Shown: piece after piece, positions 1-13,431 of the stretch
How positions within the stretch are numbered: the first letter of the stretch is position 1
How the letters are laid out: the number at the start of each line of letters is the position of its first letter
Source of the DNA: Biscogniauxia marginata
Lineage: Eukaryota > Ascomycota > Sordariomycetes > Xylariales > Xylariaceae
Length of the DNA: 64,000 bases
Assembly (NCBI GenBank): GCA_022695795.1
Contig: MU404076.1
Span: forward strand, 186,001 to 250,000
Reading direction: 5' to 3'
Notes under the pieces: generated by a model
Databases searched by the model: none
What the model was told of the DNA's origin: nothing
The model's input: only the letters and a program-made list of their open reading frames with translations
Made by a program: the position numbers and the translations under genes

Positions 1-744
1 AGGTGCGCCCACCCGCTTGTCTGCTTGTTCCTGGCTGTCTCTTCTGCTTCCAATATCGTTCCAGAACCCACACTGTGAACTCCCTCCCCCCTGAGGTCAG
101 ACAGACGATGGAGAACGGAATCTCGTGTCGACTTGCTGGTAAAGAAAGACCAAAGCCAGACCTGTATTCCTCTTGGATGCGATACCTAATAAATTTCAAC
201 GAGTATTGATACCTATTTAGGCACCCCCTTTTTTCATCCTCGTTATCTCTGTCTGCCGACTGCGGAGGCAGCTAAAATCAGCCAGTAATGAGTATTACGT
301 CTGTCGTTATATGTAAGATGTTTCCTTTTTTTGATATTACCCGACTACACTTAGCTACAGGTAATTCTGTCCGATTCTATTCCCTCTGCGTCGGATTCCG
401 AAATCCATAATCCCCCCCCACACGCACGACTGATTCTCGACGACTTTCTGCCCAGTGGATCTTGAGGTTAAGATAGCCAGTAAAACCCGAAAATAACACT
501 CCAGGTTGATCATCGAGATCTGGGGTTCTCTAGTTTCCCACTGTGGGCAACAAACAAGTGATGCGATTCTCGTACCATAGTCGGAAGACACTGGTCACCG
601 TGCGTCTGCATGTTCATACCCTCTACACTAAAGCGGCTTATCGCAGACAACATCTAGAATTGACTACGGAGCTATCTTGCATCGTCGACGAACGACCCTG
701 TAGCCTCTCGGTCGTTCGCGGCGAGTTCCGGCCCGAACAAAGAG

Positions 745-773
745 GCATACCTCGTCGCATACCTCGTCGCATA
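745..773. repeat. 12-bp tandem repeat, about 2.4 copies
   Basis: The unit GCATACCTCGTC is present twice in perfect tandem, followed by a partial third copy (GCATA). No gene is associated with it. Confidence 0.8.
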
Positions 774-1929
774 GGTCAGTTTCCAAACTCTGTTTCAAGA
801 CGATTTGATGATCAGACGCTGCTGCATCTGCAGTCGAAATATAGGTAGGTAAAAACCGGTTATAGAGCAAAGTCATATAATGAGTTGGCCGCTGCAGATA
901 AGGTACCACCACATCTAAGCCAATAGACGACATAAGGCCTCGCTATCATTCGCGCATACCCCAGCCATGTTAACTCAGATATCAGGTAGCCAATGGTACG
1001 CACCTAGATGAGTCAGGTTCTGTATCAATTCACATCTGTCTTAGATAGTATGGGGTAAAGATCGGAAACTGTTTTCTCGTCGGCCGATGGTATAGACTGC
1101 ATTCATCACTCTGTCTGCGTATACCCGAATTGTCTATCGAGTGACGTATGCATGCTACCTCCTTGAGAAGCCCAGCGAGCCTATCGGAAACAAGCAAGTG
1201 ACGTATGCCCATTAGCCCGAATGTTAATACACCTCGGTTGACGATTGCCTATAACTCAATCTGTAATCGATGTCACAAGACTATCACTCTTGAGTTAGGA
1301 CAAAGCTAATATTATGACTAGGAGCGAAACTACATCGTATCCCGCCTAGTATAGGTTGGTCCTTCACCGCCATGGGCCTCAGGGCCGGTGCTTAGTAATG
1401 AAGATCCAAAAGCCTCGTTTTAATATTATAGCAGAAGACAGGTGAGATATAATTGAGGCCCACATCTCACTAAGCAACTATAGTTTACACTAGATGGGAG
1501 TACGAAGGCCAACTCTTAGACGGAGAAATGTTACTACATATTACCTCAAGGTCTCTAGACGGTGGGTAAACGACCCCTTTTATATCTAGGTAGTTTGCTA
1601 TAGGTCCTGTCCTCCCTAGCCCCTCAACTCGGAGGCCAGTCCTTCTACGCTTCTGATACACAATCTCGAACGCGCTTCGCGCTCCGAATCAATAATTCCA
1701 AGAACGAGCTTGATACCTGCCAAGAGCTCAAGTCTACTATCGTACCTTACAGTGGTAAGAACACATGATACGAATACAAGGGTGCTCGGTAGACAAAGGA
1801 GATATTTGAGTGTAAAACGATTGCCTATCCATATACCTTTAATTCTAGCTCTTTGCGTAACAACGAAGTTATCACCTACACCTAGGTGTATATGTAAGCG
1901 TACGTTCCTGGTACCTGATTATAGTCATA

Positions 1930-1986
1930 TTACCGAGAAACTCACCCTATTACCGAGATGCCGAGATATTCACTTTATTACCGAGA
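1930..1986. repeat. dispersed short direct repeats of TTACCGAGA
   Basis: TTACCGAGA occurs at about 1930, 1950 and 1978, and a shorter CCGAGA lies between the last two. Spacing is irregular (20 and 28 bp), so this is a degenerate direct-repeat cluster. No function is evident. Confidence 0.6.
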
Positions 1987-4900
1987 TATCTACTTGCTTG
2001 CGACACTACTTCGCAGCTCTGCCGGCAAGGGTCTTACACAGGTAGGTATGGTACCTGGGAAGCTAGGCTACTTGTGAGGCCCGTTACCTGTCAGGGAGGC
2101 TATCCAACGACGAAGCCACTTACTTGTCGCTAGCTATATAGACTCAGGAGCAGAAAAAAGAAAATCCGATGGCAGCAAGCGCTGTTTATATGTATAGACG
2201 TTTCTTAAGTATGGTATACGATGTCATACAACCTATGAACGTATAGTTCTTCACACTACCAAGCACGAAGGAGATCGAAGAGCCGGGCAAGCCTTACTGG
2301 CAAGCGCAGGTCCACGTACGGCCTGTATCGAGTATACTTTTATGGCTGAAGGTGGCTGAGGATCCATCAAATAGTATATGACGACGATGATTAACAAGGT
2401 ATAAATATGATTCACCGAGAGGGCGTCGAAGATTCATGTTCTCACGTCTCTTACCTCAGAGTCAGTTGTGGACTAGAGATCCCCTCATTCTAGTCCTTGA
2501 GCTGAATCGTGCGTATTGTTGAAAAGAGATTAAAAAAATAAACCTACATAGTACGTCAGAAAATGCGCATGTATGCGATCAGCTACACCAAACCTATCTA
2601 TGTTTCAGGGTAGACTCTGTTAGGGATACAAAGGATTTGAGATCTATACCTGCCTAGTTCCAGTATCATCCCTCTCTCATGGCTAATCAGTGCCATAGGG
2701 TGTGGAAAGTTAAAAAAAAATATTAATAGAATCTAGATTTACCTCATCGCATTCTTTGAATATGGTTACCAGGAGAATCCCCTCCTCCACCCCGGACCCG
2801 ATGAGCTTCGGGGATTAGGTTACTGCGACTTCTGAGTTAGTATGCGAAGGCTAGACATTTAGGGTTCAGAAGGCAGTCGTATGCCAGCAGTATGCAGTTC
2901 TTGCGGCATGACTTGGTGAAGGTTCAAGGGTACGCAATGCTTCGGTGCTGATTTTTTTTTTCTCTCCTATATTTCGTTTCCCCCTAACTAAGGGGGAAAA
3001 AAGCCTCCCCCTTAGAAGCCACAACAGGAACAAAGAATTGCCATTAGTTCCGACATTGGCATATCTGTGTGCAGATAGATGCTGATTTAAAAATTTCAAT
3101 ACACGGAAGACTATGAAGGTATTCTGAGTCGAGACACCACAGATACTCGAGAATACAACGGCTGTATATAAGGCTCTCCTGAGCTTATACTTCTACCTCG
3201 GTGTGAACGGCATAGCGGGCTACTACCAGGTCTCCGCGCCCTGTCGGCTTGCTTGCTCGAGGATCCAACACCACTTTGAATCCGACTGGTCAGCGGGCGT
3301 GTTCATCGACATCGCTAGAAGAGCTATACTCTCTAAAACGTAAGCCGTCCTATGAAGTGGTGACTTCGATCATGGCCGGTCATCTCGACGAGCTGAGCAA
3401 TAACAAAGAATTCACCGTGCTAAATCTCCACGGGCGAGTTATCTATGGGGATCACTATTCGGTGGTCCCGGCTACCGCAGGAAGGGGAAGACAGGAAGGG
3501 AACTCCACAAAGGTCGCGCGTGAGCTGTTGATTGCCCGAGAGCAGGTAACGGACCCCGAGTAGTGTCTTAAGTAGAAGACTATGAAAGCATGAACGGAGG
3601 TCGCTAGCTTTTGTCCATTATGGAAAGTGAACATGGCGCCAAGTGATACACAGAACCAGAGATCGTTGCAATTACAGAGTTCCGTGCATATATTCCGTCG
3701 AGAAGGGTAGGCTTGACTATATGGTCTGTTACTAAATTTGTGTATCCCGATATGATGAGGCTTGAGGAACACGTCGGGCGTATTTGAAATATCTCGGCTT
3801 ACGGCTAGAATGGCTTCATATCTATATGCATTGGTGCAAAAACCTCGCTCCAGCCTATAGGATTTCTCCCGTACCTTTCTCCTCTCCTCCATTTCCTAAG
3901 CCGTAAACAAGTCTATTTCACGGGGCAACCCCCAACTACGTTCATCGGTTTGATCACGAAGACTGGATATCAGAACGCCCCCGTCCTCCCTTTTCCCGAC
4001 GAACCCTGGCTGACGCACAATGTTCAGAAGAACACCCTAACTCCCGAGTTGCTAACTCTCACCCTGGCCGCCAATTACCCATTCCCAACCAGTCTTCCAG
4101 GTATTTCCACCATCTCTCCCCGAAGGTAAACGCCGCGGCCTCAGCGATAGATAGTAAGTATCTGTGTTCCTGAGACGCGTCCATATAGCCCCCCCTACCT
4201 GCTGCTGTACTCATAGGGGTGTATATAACCCGTTTTGCTGTAAAGGGATATTTTCCCGTCGTCTCTGAAGACAATACGAGTAATCGTAGCGGCGACTCCT
4301 AGCCCCCCTTGCCGTCGCTCTATGGAGAAGAGGAATAGCATTTTAAAATACGACTGGGAGAGAAACTACAATAGCGATATAGAGAGTTGCGTATGTAAGC
4401 AAATAGAAATCCTCTCGAGCTAAGTACTTATAGTGGCCATACCTAGTGAATCACCTCGGTTTCCCTAACTCTCCTTGCGTAGAGTCTGTGTAAATCAGAG
4501 GGAGCCGCATATCGGGTTATAGGACTTAGGGCACCAAAATTTCTAGGAGGGGAGCTTCTCGCACTTCTTCCTCTATACCAATTCAGTTTCTTTTTCTCGA
4601 GTAACTTAGTGCCTAGGTATCCAAAGTTTAATATGAACTCTCGACTTTTACTATTCCGGACTATAACGTACTCACGTATGCTTCACTCGGTGTGTGTTGA
4701 ACTATCAGCGAATCTTGTGGTTAATAATAGTTATCCATATATCTCCATGTGTTTATGAAGTAGTAAGGTCAGACGAGGAGGCTCTAATTTTAAATAGTTT
4801 ATTTGGTAATATCAGAATAGACGGATAAAGATGAAAGAGATTAATCCAATTCAATTTCTTTTGCTTTGCTGCAACGTGTTGTTGTGTAGCACTTATCCTG

Positions 4901-5751
4901 TCTGTGTATGCACAGGGTTCAGGGGCAATAACCGTGCTTAGAATGAATAGCCCCCTTACCTGGCATGGAAGTTCCATTTATTCCAAAAGATGATAGTTAT
5001 CACTCGAATAAACATAATAATTCCCTGAGAGGTCTTACCGCTACAGGATCGCCCATTCCCGGCAGCAGCAGGACTTAAGACTGCGGTGAAGGACCTTCAC
5101 ATTGGCCAACTACTCTATCCTTTCCCTATGAAACTTTGGAGATGGCGTTGTTATGACTTATTCTGATGTCTGTTACAAAACCTGTATGACGCTGATACGA
5201 TACATTTCTAGCATTATTTCAATATATAAGTACCTAAGGTATAGAAGAAATTCAAGAAACACGATGGTTTATACTTCGTATAACTAACATGCCCAAAGAG
5301 TACCTATCTTGCCCAACTAGGGTTCCAGAGGTGGAAACGCTGGGTCTTATGCTAGATCTAGGGGAGAAAAAGAATGATCAATAGCCCGAGATGGGTTTCA
5401 TAGCATTTTAGGATTGCCGCGGGACAAGACTGTAGTTTCACTAGCAGAGCGCATATAACCATACAATAGGTACTATTAATGAAAACCAATACGCTATGGT
5501 AGATTGCGAATATAGTAACTATCCTGAAGGTATATATAAATTTGTATATACATATTTGAATCGTACAAATCACTGTGATCTCTTCCCTTCTCTAGGTATA
5601 TAATGCGAAGTCGTCAGATCGTAAAATCGTCACCATCGCGATCAATATTCTTCAAGGTATATCAACACCCCCCCCCCGGCATCTCCTCTCCCCCTCACCC
5701 CCCTTCGTCGACATATATCGCATCGCCCCGAGAATCCCCAAGCCTCCGTGA

Positions 5752-7696
5752 TCAATATTTCTTAAAAAACGACGAAGAGAAGGAAGACGAGGAAGCGGAC
5801 GAAGCGTGACCACCACGACCACCGCCGCCGCTGCCGCCGCTTCCACTACCTCCACCACTCGCACCTCCACCGCCACCGTCGTGATGGTGGTGGTGCGGGT
5901 GCCGTACCGTGTTCTTGAGGCCCTTGAACGAGTCGGTCCAGTTCTTGTCGACGACGAGGTAGACGGCGAGGCTGATGGGCACGGCGACGCAGAAGTAGAC
6001 CCAGTAGGTCTGCGACAGCGCCGAGACGTTGTCCGACATGCTGAAGAAGCTCGACACGAAGCTCAGCGGCGCGAAGATGACGGCGAGGTACGTCAGCCGC
6101 CCGAGCGCCCGGTTCTGCTCCACCGCCCGCCGCGACTCCTCGAACGCCGCGACCGCCGTCGTCACCGCCGTGATCCGCTCCGTCTGGCGCAGCAGCCCCT
6201 CGATCTGCCGCTCGATCACGTCGAAGTCGTCGCGCAGGTCGGCGACCGCGTCGCGCGGCCTCGGCGGCCTCGCGCGGTCCGGATCCGGGTCCGGGTCCGC
6301 GTTCAGGTCCGAATCCGGCCCGGCGTAGTACCGCCGGCGGAACAGCTTCTCCTTGGCGTCGGCGATGAGGCTGCGGTAGACGGGCAGGCGGCGGCGCCAC
6401 GTGTGCGACTTGGACAGCGACGAGTCGATGCCGCGGGTGGCCTCGAGGCGGAAGTCCGGGCGCTCGACCTCCCACTCGATCTGGCCCAGGCGCGCGAGGA
6501 TGTACCGGTTCAGCGTCAGCCACTCGGCGCACACGATCTGGAACATGCGGTGCGCCATGACCAGCGGGTTGTCGCGGGCGGCGTCGATGTCGCGCTGCGC
6601 CATTTTCCGGATCCAGAACAGCAGGTCGTCGTAGAGCTTGTCGCGCGGGGGCTCCTCGTAGGTTCGCTGGCTCTGTGAGGGCGTGGGCGAGGGCACGAAC
6701 GGGCGGTAGCCGCCCCAGAGGGGGATGCCCTGGGTTATGGGCGGATCGATGAGGAGCACGCCTGGATCGTTTTAGATAGGGAACCGGGAGAGAGCGTATA
6801 TACAGCGATCGTGTGTGTAGAACCTACCGACTCTATCTTCCCCTGTACCTGGTTTGATCCATAGCGAAGCCCTGCACCTGACCAGCGCTACGGTCGCTCC
6901 ATTCTCGTCGAACAGGGACCCGTGGTTGTCGTCGTCTAGCCTCCTCAGTACGTTGAACATGCCGGCCTGCCTCTTCGCCGCGATGAAGTCCTTTTCGTTC
7001 TTGAAATAACGGGGCTGCAGATACGCTATGCGGAAGAACGGACGGTTACGGGTGACGACCTCGAGGTCGGGTAGCTCGACCCAAGGGTCCCTCGTGTTAT
7101 ACCAGAAGTAATCGCTGATTTGTTCTCGGAAGAAGAGGGGATCTATATCCTAGTATACGTAAATATCACGTCCCTTAGACCGCAAATATGTAATGTTTTC
7201 AATGATTCCCGGGCTACGCCTGTTCAAATACAGTCTAGATCAGAACCAGACAAGGAAAGTGTAGAACGTACTAACAAACTAGTTAGCAATAAATGGAATA
7301 GGGGCAATGCTCAATGATGTTTTGAAAGCTAAAGTCTGGGTGGGAGAGGATTTGCTACGTACCAAGCTTCGAACCCAGGAGCTCGATAACATCCCGCGAG
7401 AGATCTTCGACGATGTACAGGCGGGAGGTGCCTGGGGGCATGGGGCTCCCTAGACATTCAGACAGTTTTGCATGACTGGTTATCTCATCGATTCCAGGCG
7501 GCGATTGTCCCGCCACAAAGTCGACAGCGGCAACTTTGATGCGACTCGCTCTCTCCTTACGGATGTCATCTGTCTCTGGCTTGTTTCCTATGAACTGCCA
7601 TTTGATAGGCGATGTAGTCACCTGCATCCACTGTGCAAGATATCGCAGATGTGGCCAGGCGGAAGATAGAGTCTTGATGTGGTTAAGATACGGCAT
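5752..7696 (-). CDS. CorA-like Mg2+ transporter family protein
   Basis: Three exons are inferred: 7696-7363, 7142-6828 and 6761-5752 (552 aa). All junctions are GT-AG and in phase. The protein resembles the large Pezizomycotina family of CorA-like membrane proteins. A soluble N-terminal part carries the family signatures RLYIVEDLSRDVIELLGSKL, DPLFFREQISDYFWYNTRDP and GVLLIDPP. A helical region follows, then two C-terminal membrane segments (about 439-456 and 469-487). The canonical CorA GMN motif between the helices is absent; the position reads SMSDN (457-461). The tail has a His run (504-510) and a long Gly/Ser-rich stretch. The start is the first ATG of exon 1. TTGCTAAC followed by TTTAAAG just upstream looks like a branch point and acceptor, so a further 5' exon is possible. 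Family membership is confident; ion transport is unproven. Confidence 0.85.
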
Positions 7697-9111
7697 ATCC
7701 ACCCTTTAAACAAGACAGTTAGCAAACGGGGTTATGTGAATATCCTTATGGTTCTTGTAAGGGGGCTGGCGAGACGAACGATGGGATTTCCCATTCACCT
7801 TCGCATTTTGTAGGATATGGATCGCTACACACGAAAAGATGGTGTTAATTTTAAGGTTCTCTATACTCTCAGGAAATTCTTTTAGATTTATAGTCCTCAG
7901 ACTGGAAAATTTGTTGGACTTACTAGACATCACCAGGACTATAGTCATCACCGTTTCCTCGGTGCGGGAGACGCTCGTTGTCTGTAATTTCAATTTTGGT
8001 TGCTTCCATCTCCTCGCAGCGAGGATCCGAGCTCCAACTGCCCCATTTTCTGTTTGCGAAAAGGGACCGTTGACGTTGAATGGTCATGGCGGTGCCTAAT
8101 AAAAGATATCACCAAAAAAAAAAAAACCCTATGCCAAAGTTCAAGTTGAAGTTACGGGCGACAGAAGAATTTAAAAATTAAAATAAAGGAAAAAGAGGAA
8201 CATGAGAACGGGCAAGGCTCCAACTAATCTAGGCAATCTGATCTAGAAATATAAGTAGAAGAAGCGGAGGTGTGATGACTGGCATAGATTTCCTGCATGT
8301 TGGTGTTTGGGAACTATGCGTGTATAGCTCGAGCGGGTAAGTGGGCAGACTATCTGTGAGAAAGACGGGTTAGCTCGACGGCTCGTACCTAGACGCCGAG
8401 ATGGGTATTCCGACGTCGCATTGCATGTAATCCTGCGTCGCCAGCCAATCGAAATGAGGCTGAACGTTCTCAGCACAGCATAAGGCCAGACCTGGCGACC
8501 CGAATATTGGGGGCCGTCATATGTGATATATCATGGAATTGTCAAATCATGGGCGTGGGCAGTGCATAAATGCGGAGGCTGGTCTGGCGAAATGAAAAAG
8601 CCGGAGGACAAAATATCACCGACACCGAGCACATGTGCGATTTTTCTCATGTATGGTTGATTGTAATTCTGTTTTGGAGTACTGCTTCTTTAACCATCGG
8701 AAAAGCTCATACAGCGAGCTTCTGTCATCTTTCAGAGGCCTCGCGGCCCCTGAACTTTGCATACTGTCCATGTCTGCCACTGAAAGGACGAGTTGTCGCA
8801 GTCGAGCTGTATAACTAGAGGAAGCTGATTGTGGGAATAGTAACAAATAAAACAAGGTAGGATTTAATGGTATACTGTCCGTAACCCCTAACGCCGAGTG
8901 CTGTGAGCCCCTACTTTCCCAAGCCGGCCCTGCCCAATCGTACTGTAAAGTTCAATCATGACGATGATCGAGCGAGGCCCTAAAGATTAATTGCTAACCC
9001 CTCCCCCATGGGCTCTTCGCGAGCCTTACGCCAAAGGCCCGCTCCATTTCAGGCGCAATGCTCCTCCCCTCCACGGTTCTAACTGTAAATGGATATGAAC
9101 GAAACCTCCGC
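7697..9111. other. intergenic, no gene seen
   Basis: This stretch lies between the CorA-like start and the ICE2 stop. An A run sits at about 8113-8125. A minus-strand frame at 8616-8855 stays open for 79 codons but shows no recognisable domain and has no good splice context. Part of 7697-8000 may be 5' leader of the CorA-like gene. Confidence 0.5.
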
Positions 9112-10482
9112 TTAATCGGTCTTCCAGTGATTGACCAGGCTGCCATCTGCATCATCATGCCCCAAATATAACTCGATGGCATACAAGCCCATGGTAGCGG
9201 CAACGTTGATCCAACGCCAGACATTACTGCCCGAATCCCCATCACGTAGAGTCCAGCCCTCCTCGCTAGTGCTAGTGGAGAAGTGTTGCAACAATAAACT
9301 GGTATAGACCGCGATTAGAATCGAGGGAGAAAACCAGGATAAGAAGCCCAGTAACCGGTTTGCTCCATCTGAGTCGTCTAGCGAAGGTTCTTGCATGAGT
9401 GCCCTGGCACCAGATTCTCGTACAGCCGGGATGATCCGAGTAGCACAGTAGAAAACTATTGTGCGGTAAATAAGAGAGATCATCACCGAGGGAGCAATGG
9501 TCTGGAAGGCTGCGTAGAGCAGGCTCAACGACGAATAAACGGCGGATGGCAACGACCCAAGGAGATGGAGGAAGGTCGAATAGCTGGCCATGATGATGGG
9601 TGGTAAGGGCGGAAAGTCTGGTTGGTTAGCAGCTTGCTCTGCCGCTGCTGCTTGGGCCTCCGGAGACTGAACGTAATCGGTAAAGATCTGGTAGACACAG
9701 AGGACAACATAGGCGAATAGCAAGGAGGACTCGACCGGGTTCCCGCGGCCAGTACCAATCCCTATAGCAGCCAAGAAGACCGCAGAGGTCACCGTCACTC
9801 CGATGAGACTGGCATCGATATTGTTGATCGAAGGGAACTGCGCAACTCGCCACAGAAAGTAGACGGCGCTAGCAATAATAGAGGCGGATAGTATAAGAAG
9901 AAGAAGCTGCCGAGGGAGTTTAGCTAGAGAGGACAGTAACCAAGATGAGGAAATGCTTACGATCCAGGTGTCACTTCTTCGTCTGTTGACTAACCACCTC
10001 GAGATTTGGCCGGCGGCCTGGATAACCAGGAGAGTGCAAAACCCCTCAGCCAGCTGGAAGATTGGACTCGAGTAGCGCAAGGCCTTGTCCCAAGTGCCAA
10101 GAGCCATGGACTCTACCAGACCCCCGTTACCAAAAAACCAGTCGGACCAAGTTGTGTGCTGATGACTACCAAATCCAACTATGGTTCTCGACACCCAGTC
10201 GGTGCTGCTGGCGTCGACGGCGAAATTGTGCAGGGACCATATGAGCAGGGTGGGAATGATGACCCACTGGGAGGTCTGCATTATCGTGGTGACAGCCCAT
10301 CGCAGGTGTGAGTTTTCGGGGGTGGCGAGCTTGAAGGCGCTGTAGAGGAGGTAGAAGGAGAAGAGGGTGAGGCTGTAAGCCAAACCGCTGTCGCGTCCGC
10401 CTACATCGAAGGATATCGGGATGGATAGGACTATGGTCAGCAGGAAGATGGAGCTAGAGATGATGCGAAAGAACCACCACAT
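9112..10482 (-). CDS. ICE2: ICE2 family ER membrane protein
   Basis: This is a single-exon gene of 456 aa starting at ATG 10482 (MWWFFRIISSSIFLLTIVLS). In yeast ICE2 is an integral ER membrane protein needed for cortical ER inheritance and for balancing phospholipid synthesis against storage-lipid use. The sequence shows many hydrophobic segments spread over the whole length (about 8-10 predicted by eye) with the family's N-terminal pattern SIPISFDVGGRDSGLAYSLT. A proline-rich loop (PDFPPLPP) lies near residue 290. Length is typical of the family. The neighbours are unrelated. The GC-rich leader upstream (10483 to about 10800) is probably 5' UTR; its open frame has no conserved content. Confidence 0.9.
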   Translation of the reverse strand: MWWFFRIISSSIFLLTIVLSIPISFDVGGRDSGLAYSLTLFSFYLLYSAFKLATPENSHLRWAVTTIMQTSQWVIIPTLLIWSLHNFAVDASSTDWVSRTIVGFGSHQHTTWSDWFFGNGGLVESMALGTWDKALRYSSPIFQLAEGFCTLLVIQAAGQISRWLVNRRRSDTWIVSISSSWLLSSLAKLPRQLLLLILSASIIASAVYFLWRVAQFPSINNIDASLIGVTVTSAVFLAAIGIGTGRGNPVESSLLFAYVVLCVYQIFTDYVQSPEAQAAAAEQAANQPDFPPLPPIIMASYSTFLHLLGSLPSAVYSSLSLLYAAFQTIAPSVMISLIYRTIVFYCATRIIPAVRESGARALMQEPSLDDSDGANRLLGFLSWFSPSILIAVYTSLLLQHFSTSTSEEGWTLRDGDSGSNVWRWINVAATMGLYAIELYLGHDDADGSLVNHWKTD

Positions 10483-13431
10483 GAGCGCGTCGGTGGCTAT
10501 TGCCGCGCCGAATGAGCGAGGCGGCTGGCCAGGGCTGACTGGGTAGGATTTGTGGTGTTGAGAAGGTCGTGTTCGGCACGGTCAAGGTCAGGATCGGATG
10601 TGCGTACAGAACGGGGGGATGCTCGAAGAGGTGACGCTCTGGCTGGAGTTGCAGGTTGCAGCCGTGTTCGGCGTTGTCGTCGCGTCGCAGACCGAGAGCA
10701 GAGAAGATTTGGTGGAACTTCCTGTTGGGTTGAATTCTGATCGGGCAGACGGACAGGCAGAGACTCTCCTCTAGCAACACCAAGGCAAGGTTTTTTTTTT
10801 TGATCAAGGTGGCCCTATTTATCGTCAGTTGAATTTTAATTTAGGTAGGCAGGCCAGATTGACTTTAGCAAAGCTGCCAGGTGGCTTATCGATTATCGGC
10901 ACGTGGCTGAGATGGCGTGCCAGATGACAAGATGGTGACGAGCAAAGCCCTGATGTCTCTCTCTGTTATGTTCCGTTAAGCGCGACCCCGCCGCCTCGTC
11001 TTGGCCTGTGATCTCACCTCGCAAGATAATGTACCTCCGTACCTCAGGTACCTAATGGATTCCCTACGCTTACTGTACAATCAATAAAAAAAAAGAGACC
11101 AAGAATGGAACAAATACAGAAAAAGAGAATTAAAGGAGGAAGGAGAACTATTGTGGTTAAGGGTAAATGGTTAGTGTAAAACTTGGACCCTAGAGTATCG
11201 AAGTAATATATTTATATATACTACCTAGATATGTATGTATGTATGTATGTAATTGTTTCCTTCTAAAACCTAACATGTGCTCGGTACCTAGGTACGTACC
11301 TATGTACCTACATATATGTACGTAGGGTCGGGTCGCGTGTGCAACTTTAGTTGCCAAGATCCGTTGAGACTTTCTCAATTCAAGTAAGGTACCGCAGGGT
11401 AAGCCCCACAAATTCACTCCTAGAATCCATTCGTAGCCGTTATGATGAAAAGGGCTAACCTAACTTCTGCGCCTTAGGGTATATGCAGCTTATAGGGCCT
11501 CCCAAGGAGGGCCCTGTTTCCGTTTCGGTTTCCCTTTCGTCATGTTCGTCTGAACATATTACAAACTTCCTAGATATACATCACTATGGTTTTCCAATCG
11601 GAACACTAGATATCTATCTCCCGTCAGTTTCTTTGCCTTCAATACGATTTTATCATTCCCCTCCTACAAACACAAATCGAAAGCAACATCTTTCACACAA
11701 TACTTTCCAACGGTGACTCCGTGATGCCCAGCTTCGATCTTCGAGTATTGCAATATTAGTGGCGGCGCACAGCTCACCGACATAACTTGGGTCCATCTCC
11801 GCGAGCCCTCCTGCAGATGTCTTCTCTGCACAGCTTGACAGTTAACCCAATCAAACGATTGGGCCGTGCCTAATCCCAATGGCAGCATCGACTCGACGGC
11901 GCACTACTAGTATAACCATGGTGTTATTGTATGATGCTGGTGCCACCACAAATCTTCTGTCCCCTATGTTGAATAATCACAATGCTGTCTCTTCAGTTTC
12001 TGTGTTACTTTGAAATCATGAGAGTATGGTGTCATTTAAAAAACCATGCGGTATTGATACTTTCGAAGAGCGGTCAACTTGGGAGGTCAGTAGCTTCAGC
12101 TCCCAGAAACTAGACTACTGCAAGCAGATACTTCCTGTATTCCTCAGTGGTCAACAATATCGGAGCAGCTTCTGGAGAATGATCCAATCAGATAGCCTCC
12201 TTTTATTCCAACCACCTATCCCATGCGGGATGTAAAGGGCATCAATCCGGTCCTCGAAGCTGATAACTCTCACTTGTTCGTTCGCAACTTCACGTCTAAC
12301 TCCGTTCAACAACGAATCTATATTCCGTTCAGTTTCAATATCAATGATTCTATTACTGAATATGATGTTAGAAAGCAGACCTAACGGCAAATAATGAAGA
12401 GGAAAACGCAGACAGGGCACGAAGATCCAACTGTAGGGACTTAACCCTAGAGTCAAAAAATTACCACGCTCCTACTCTGACGGGATGACCTAAACGAGGC
12501 TTCAACTCCTAAGCCATATAACTCGTCTAGCGATGACAATATTGTCATACTCAAGTCGAGCTGGTAGCGAGCTGTCTCTTCTCTTCCCCCGCTACGTTGA
12601 CTCCACTGACCACGTCTCGCATCCACCAGTATATGTATGATTCGCACCTTTCGCTGCCTACATGGGTTTGGCGTTAACGTGTGGTCAAGTCTTCGCCATT
12701 GGTGAGGTCCTCTATTCACCTGAGTTTTATTTTCTCATCTATCCACCGCAGACCCTATAGCTTTTATACATTGGTTTTTTCTTTTCTTTATGTCAAAGAG
12801 GCTTGCGGGGTCCCCTTGGACACATGTCTCAACCGTTACGCAGAACAACTCTCCTAGACTTCGGCTGTACCGTTGCAAGTCTGCAGATTATGCTGACTTT
12901 GTGCTGAAAAACCTCAGTAACCCCACTCTCGCTATGCATCAACTGTCATGTGTTTTTTGACTAACAGGACACGAGAACAAGGGGGGCTTGTCTGATCCCA
13001 CCATAGCGGTGGTTTCCGCCATGAAAACGTATGAACAGCTTCGGTGATAAAAGGCAATGATTCAGGTTGGAGAGCTTCAATGAATCGCACCCCTGAGAGG
13101 CGAAATCACCCAAACAGCGAATAAATTCGCTTCAGAAGGGCCTTATTATTTGCATGGACAGACAATGCGTTACTTGCTTGCATTTAGTGCCACAAACGAA
13201 ATAACACGACATGTCTTGGCCAGCTTAATACATGTCGACCTGGGACTCCATTTCTGCTTCGATATCTTTCAAGGCTCGGGTACGGTAGGCATACTAGTTG
13301 TAAAAGAAGTGGTATGCCTAAATCAGCTCCTTAATTCACTTCCACGGAATATAGTATATCCATATGATCTCGTCACATTCAAGCTAGATGAGATTTCCTA
13401 GACTAATCAAGTATTCAGCCACTCTGGGAAG
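10483..13431. other. intergenic, no gene seen
   Basis: Between ICE2 and the SDR gene there is only a probable ICE2 leader, an ATGT microsatellite, the palindromic GGTACCTAGGTACC-type words common in fungal intergenic DNA, and short unrecognised frames. A minus frame at 12151-12456 and a plus frame at 13150-13401 stay open but show no motif. Confidence 0.5.
11230..11251. repeat. (ATGT)n microsatellite
   Basis: About five perfect ATGT units lie in intergenic DNA. Confidence 0.85.

Larger units (their letters stand above)
1..5751. other. gene-free, decayed region at left end
   Basis: No gene could be supported here. Open frames are short, lack conserved motifs and are interrupted in all frames. 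The composition is patchy, with many TA-rich words, as in fungal DNA mutated by repeat-induced point mutation (RIP), but I could not compute a RIP index. A stretch near 3249-3563 stays open for about 100 codons on the plus strand without a recognisable domain. No terminal repeats or reverse transcriptase motifs were recognised, so a transposon origin is only a guess. Confidence 0.5.

Noticed and set aside
504..504. Engineered His tag reading of the CorA-like tail
   Set aside because: The HHHHH run (residues about 506-510 of the CorA-like protein; the DNA lies near 5881-5900) is followed by hundreds of bases of natural fungal sequence and a Gly-rich tail, so it is a native low-complexity run. 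The coordinate given here is the approximate residue number.
1..5751. Intact retrotransposon at the left end
   Set aside because: No reverse transcriptase, integrase, gag zinc-knuckle or terminal-repeat pair was recognised.
5806..6678. 290-codon plus-strand open frame opposite the CorA-like gene
   Set aside because: It is antisense to a GC-rich, well-supported exon and its product is Arg/Val-rich without motifs, as expected of a shadow frame.
11281..11330. Palindromic GGTACCTAGGTACGTACC words as a regulatory site
   Set aside because: TAGGTA/ACCTA-type words occur throughout the intergenic DNA of this window and are common background in such fungi.
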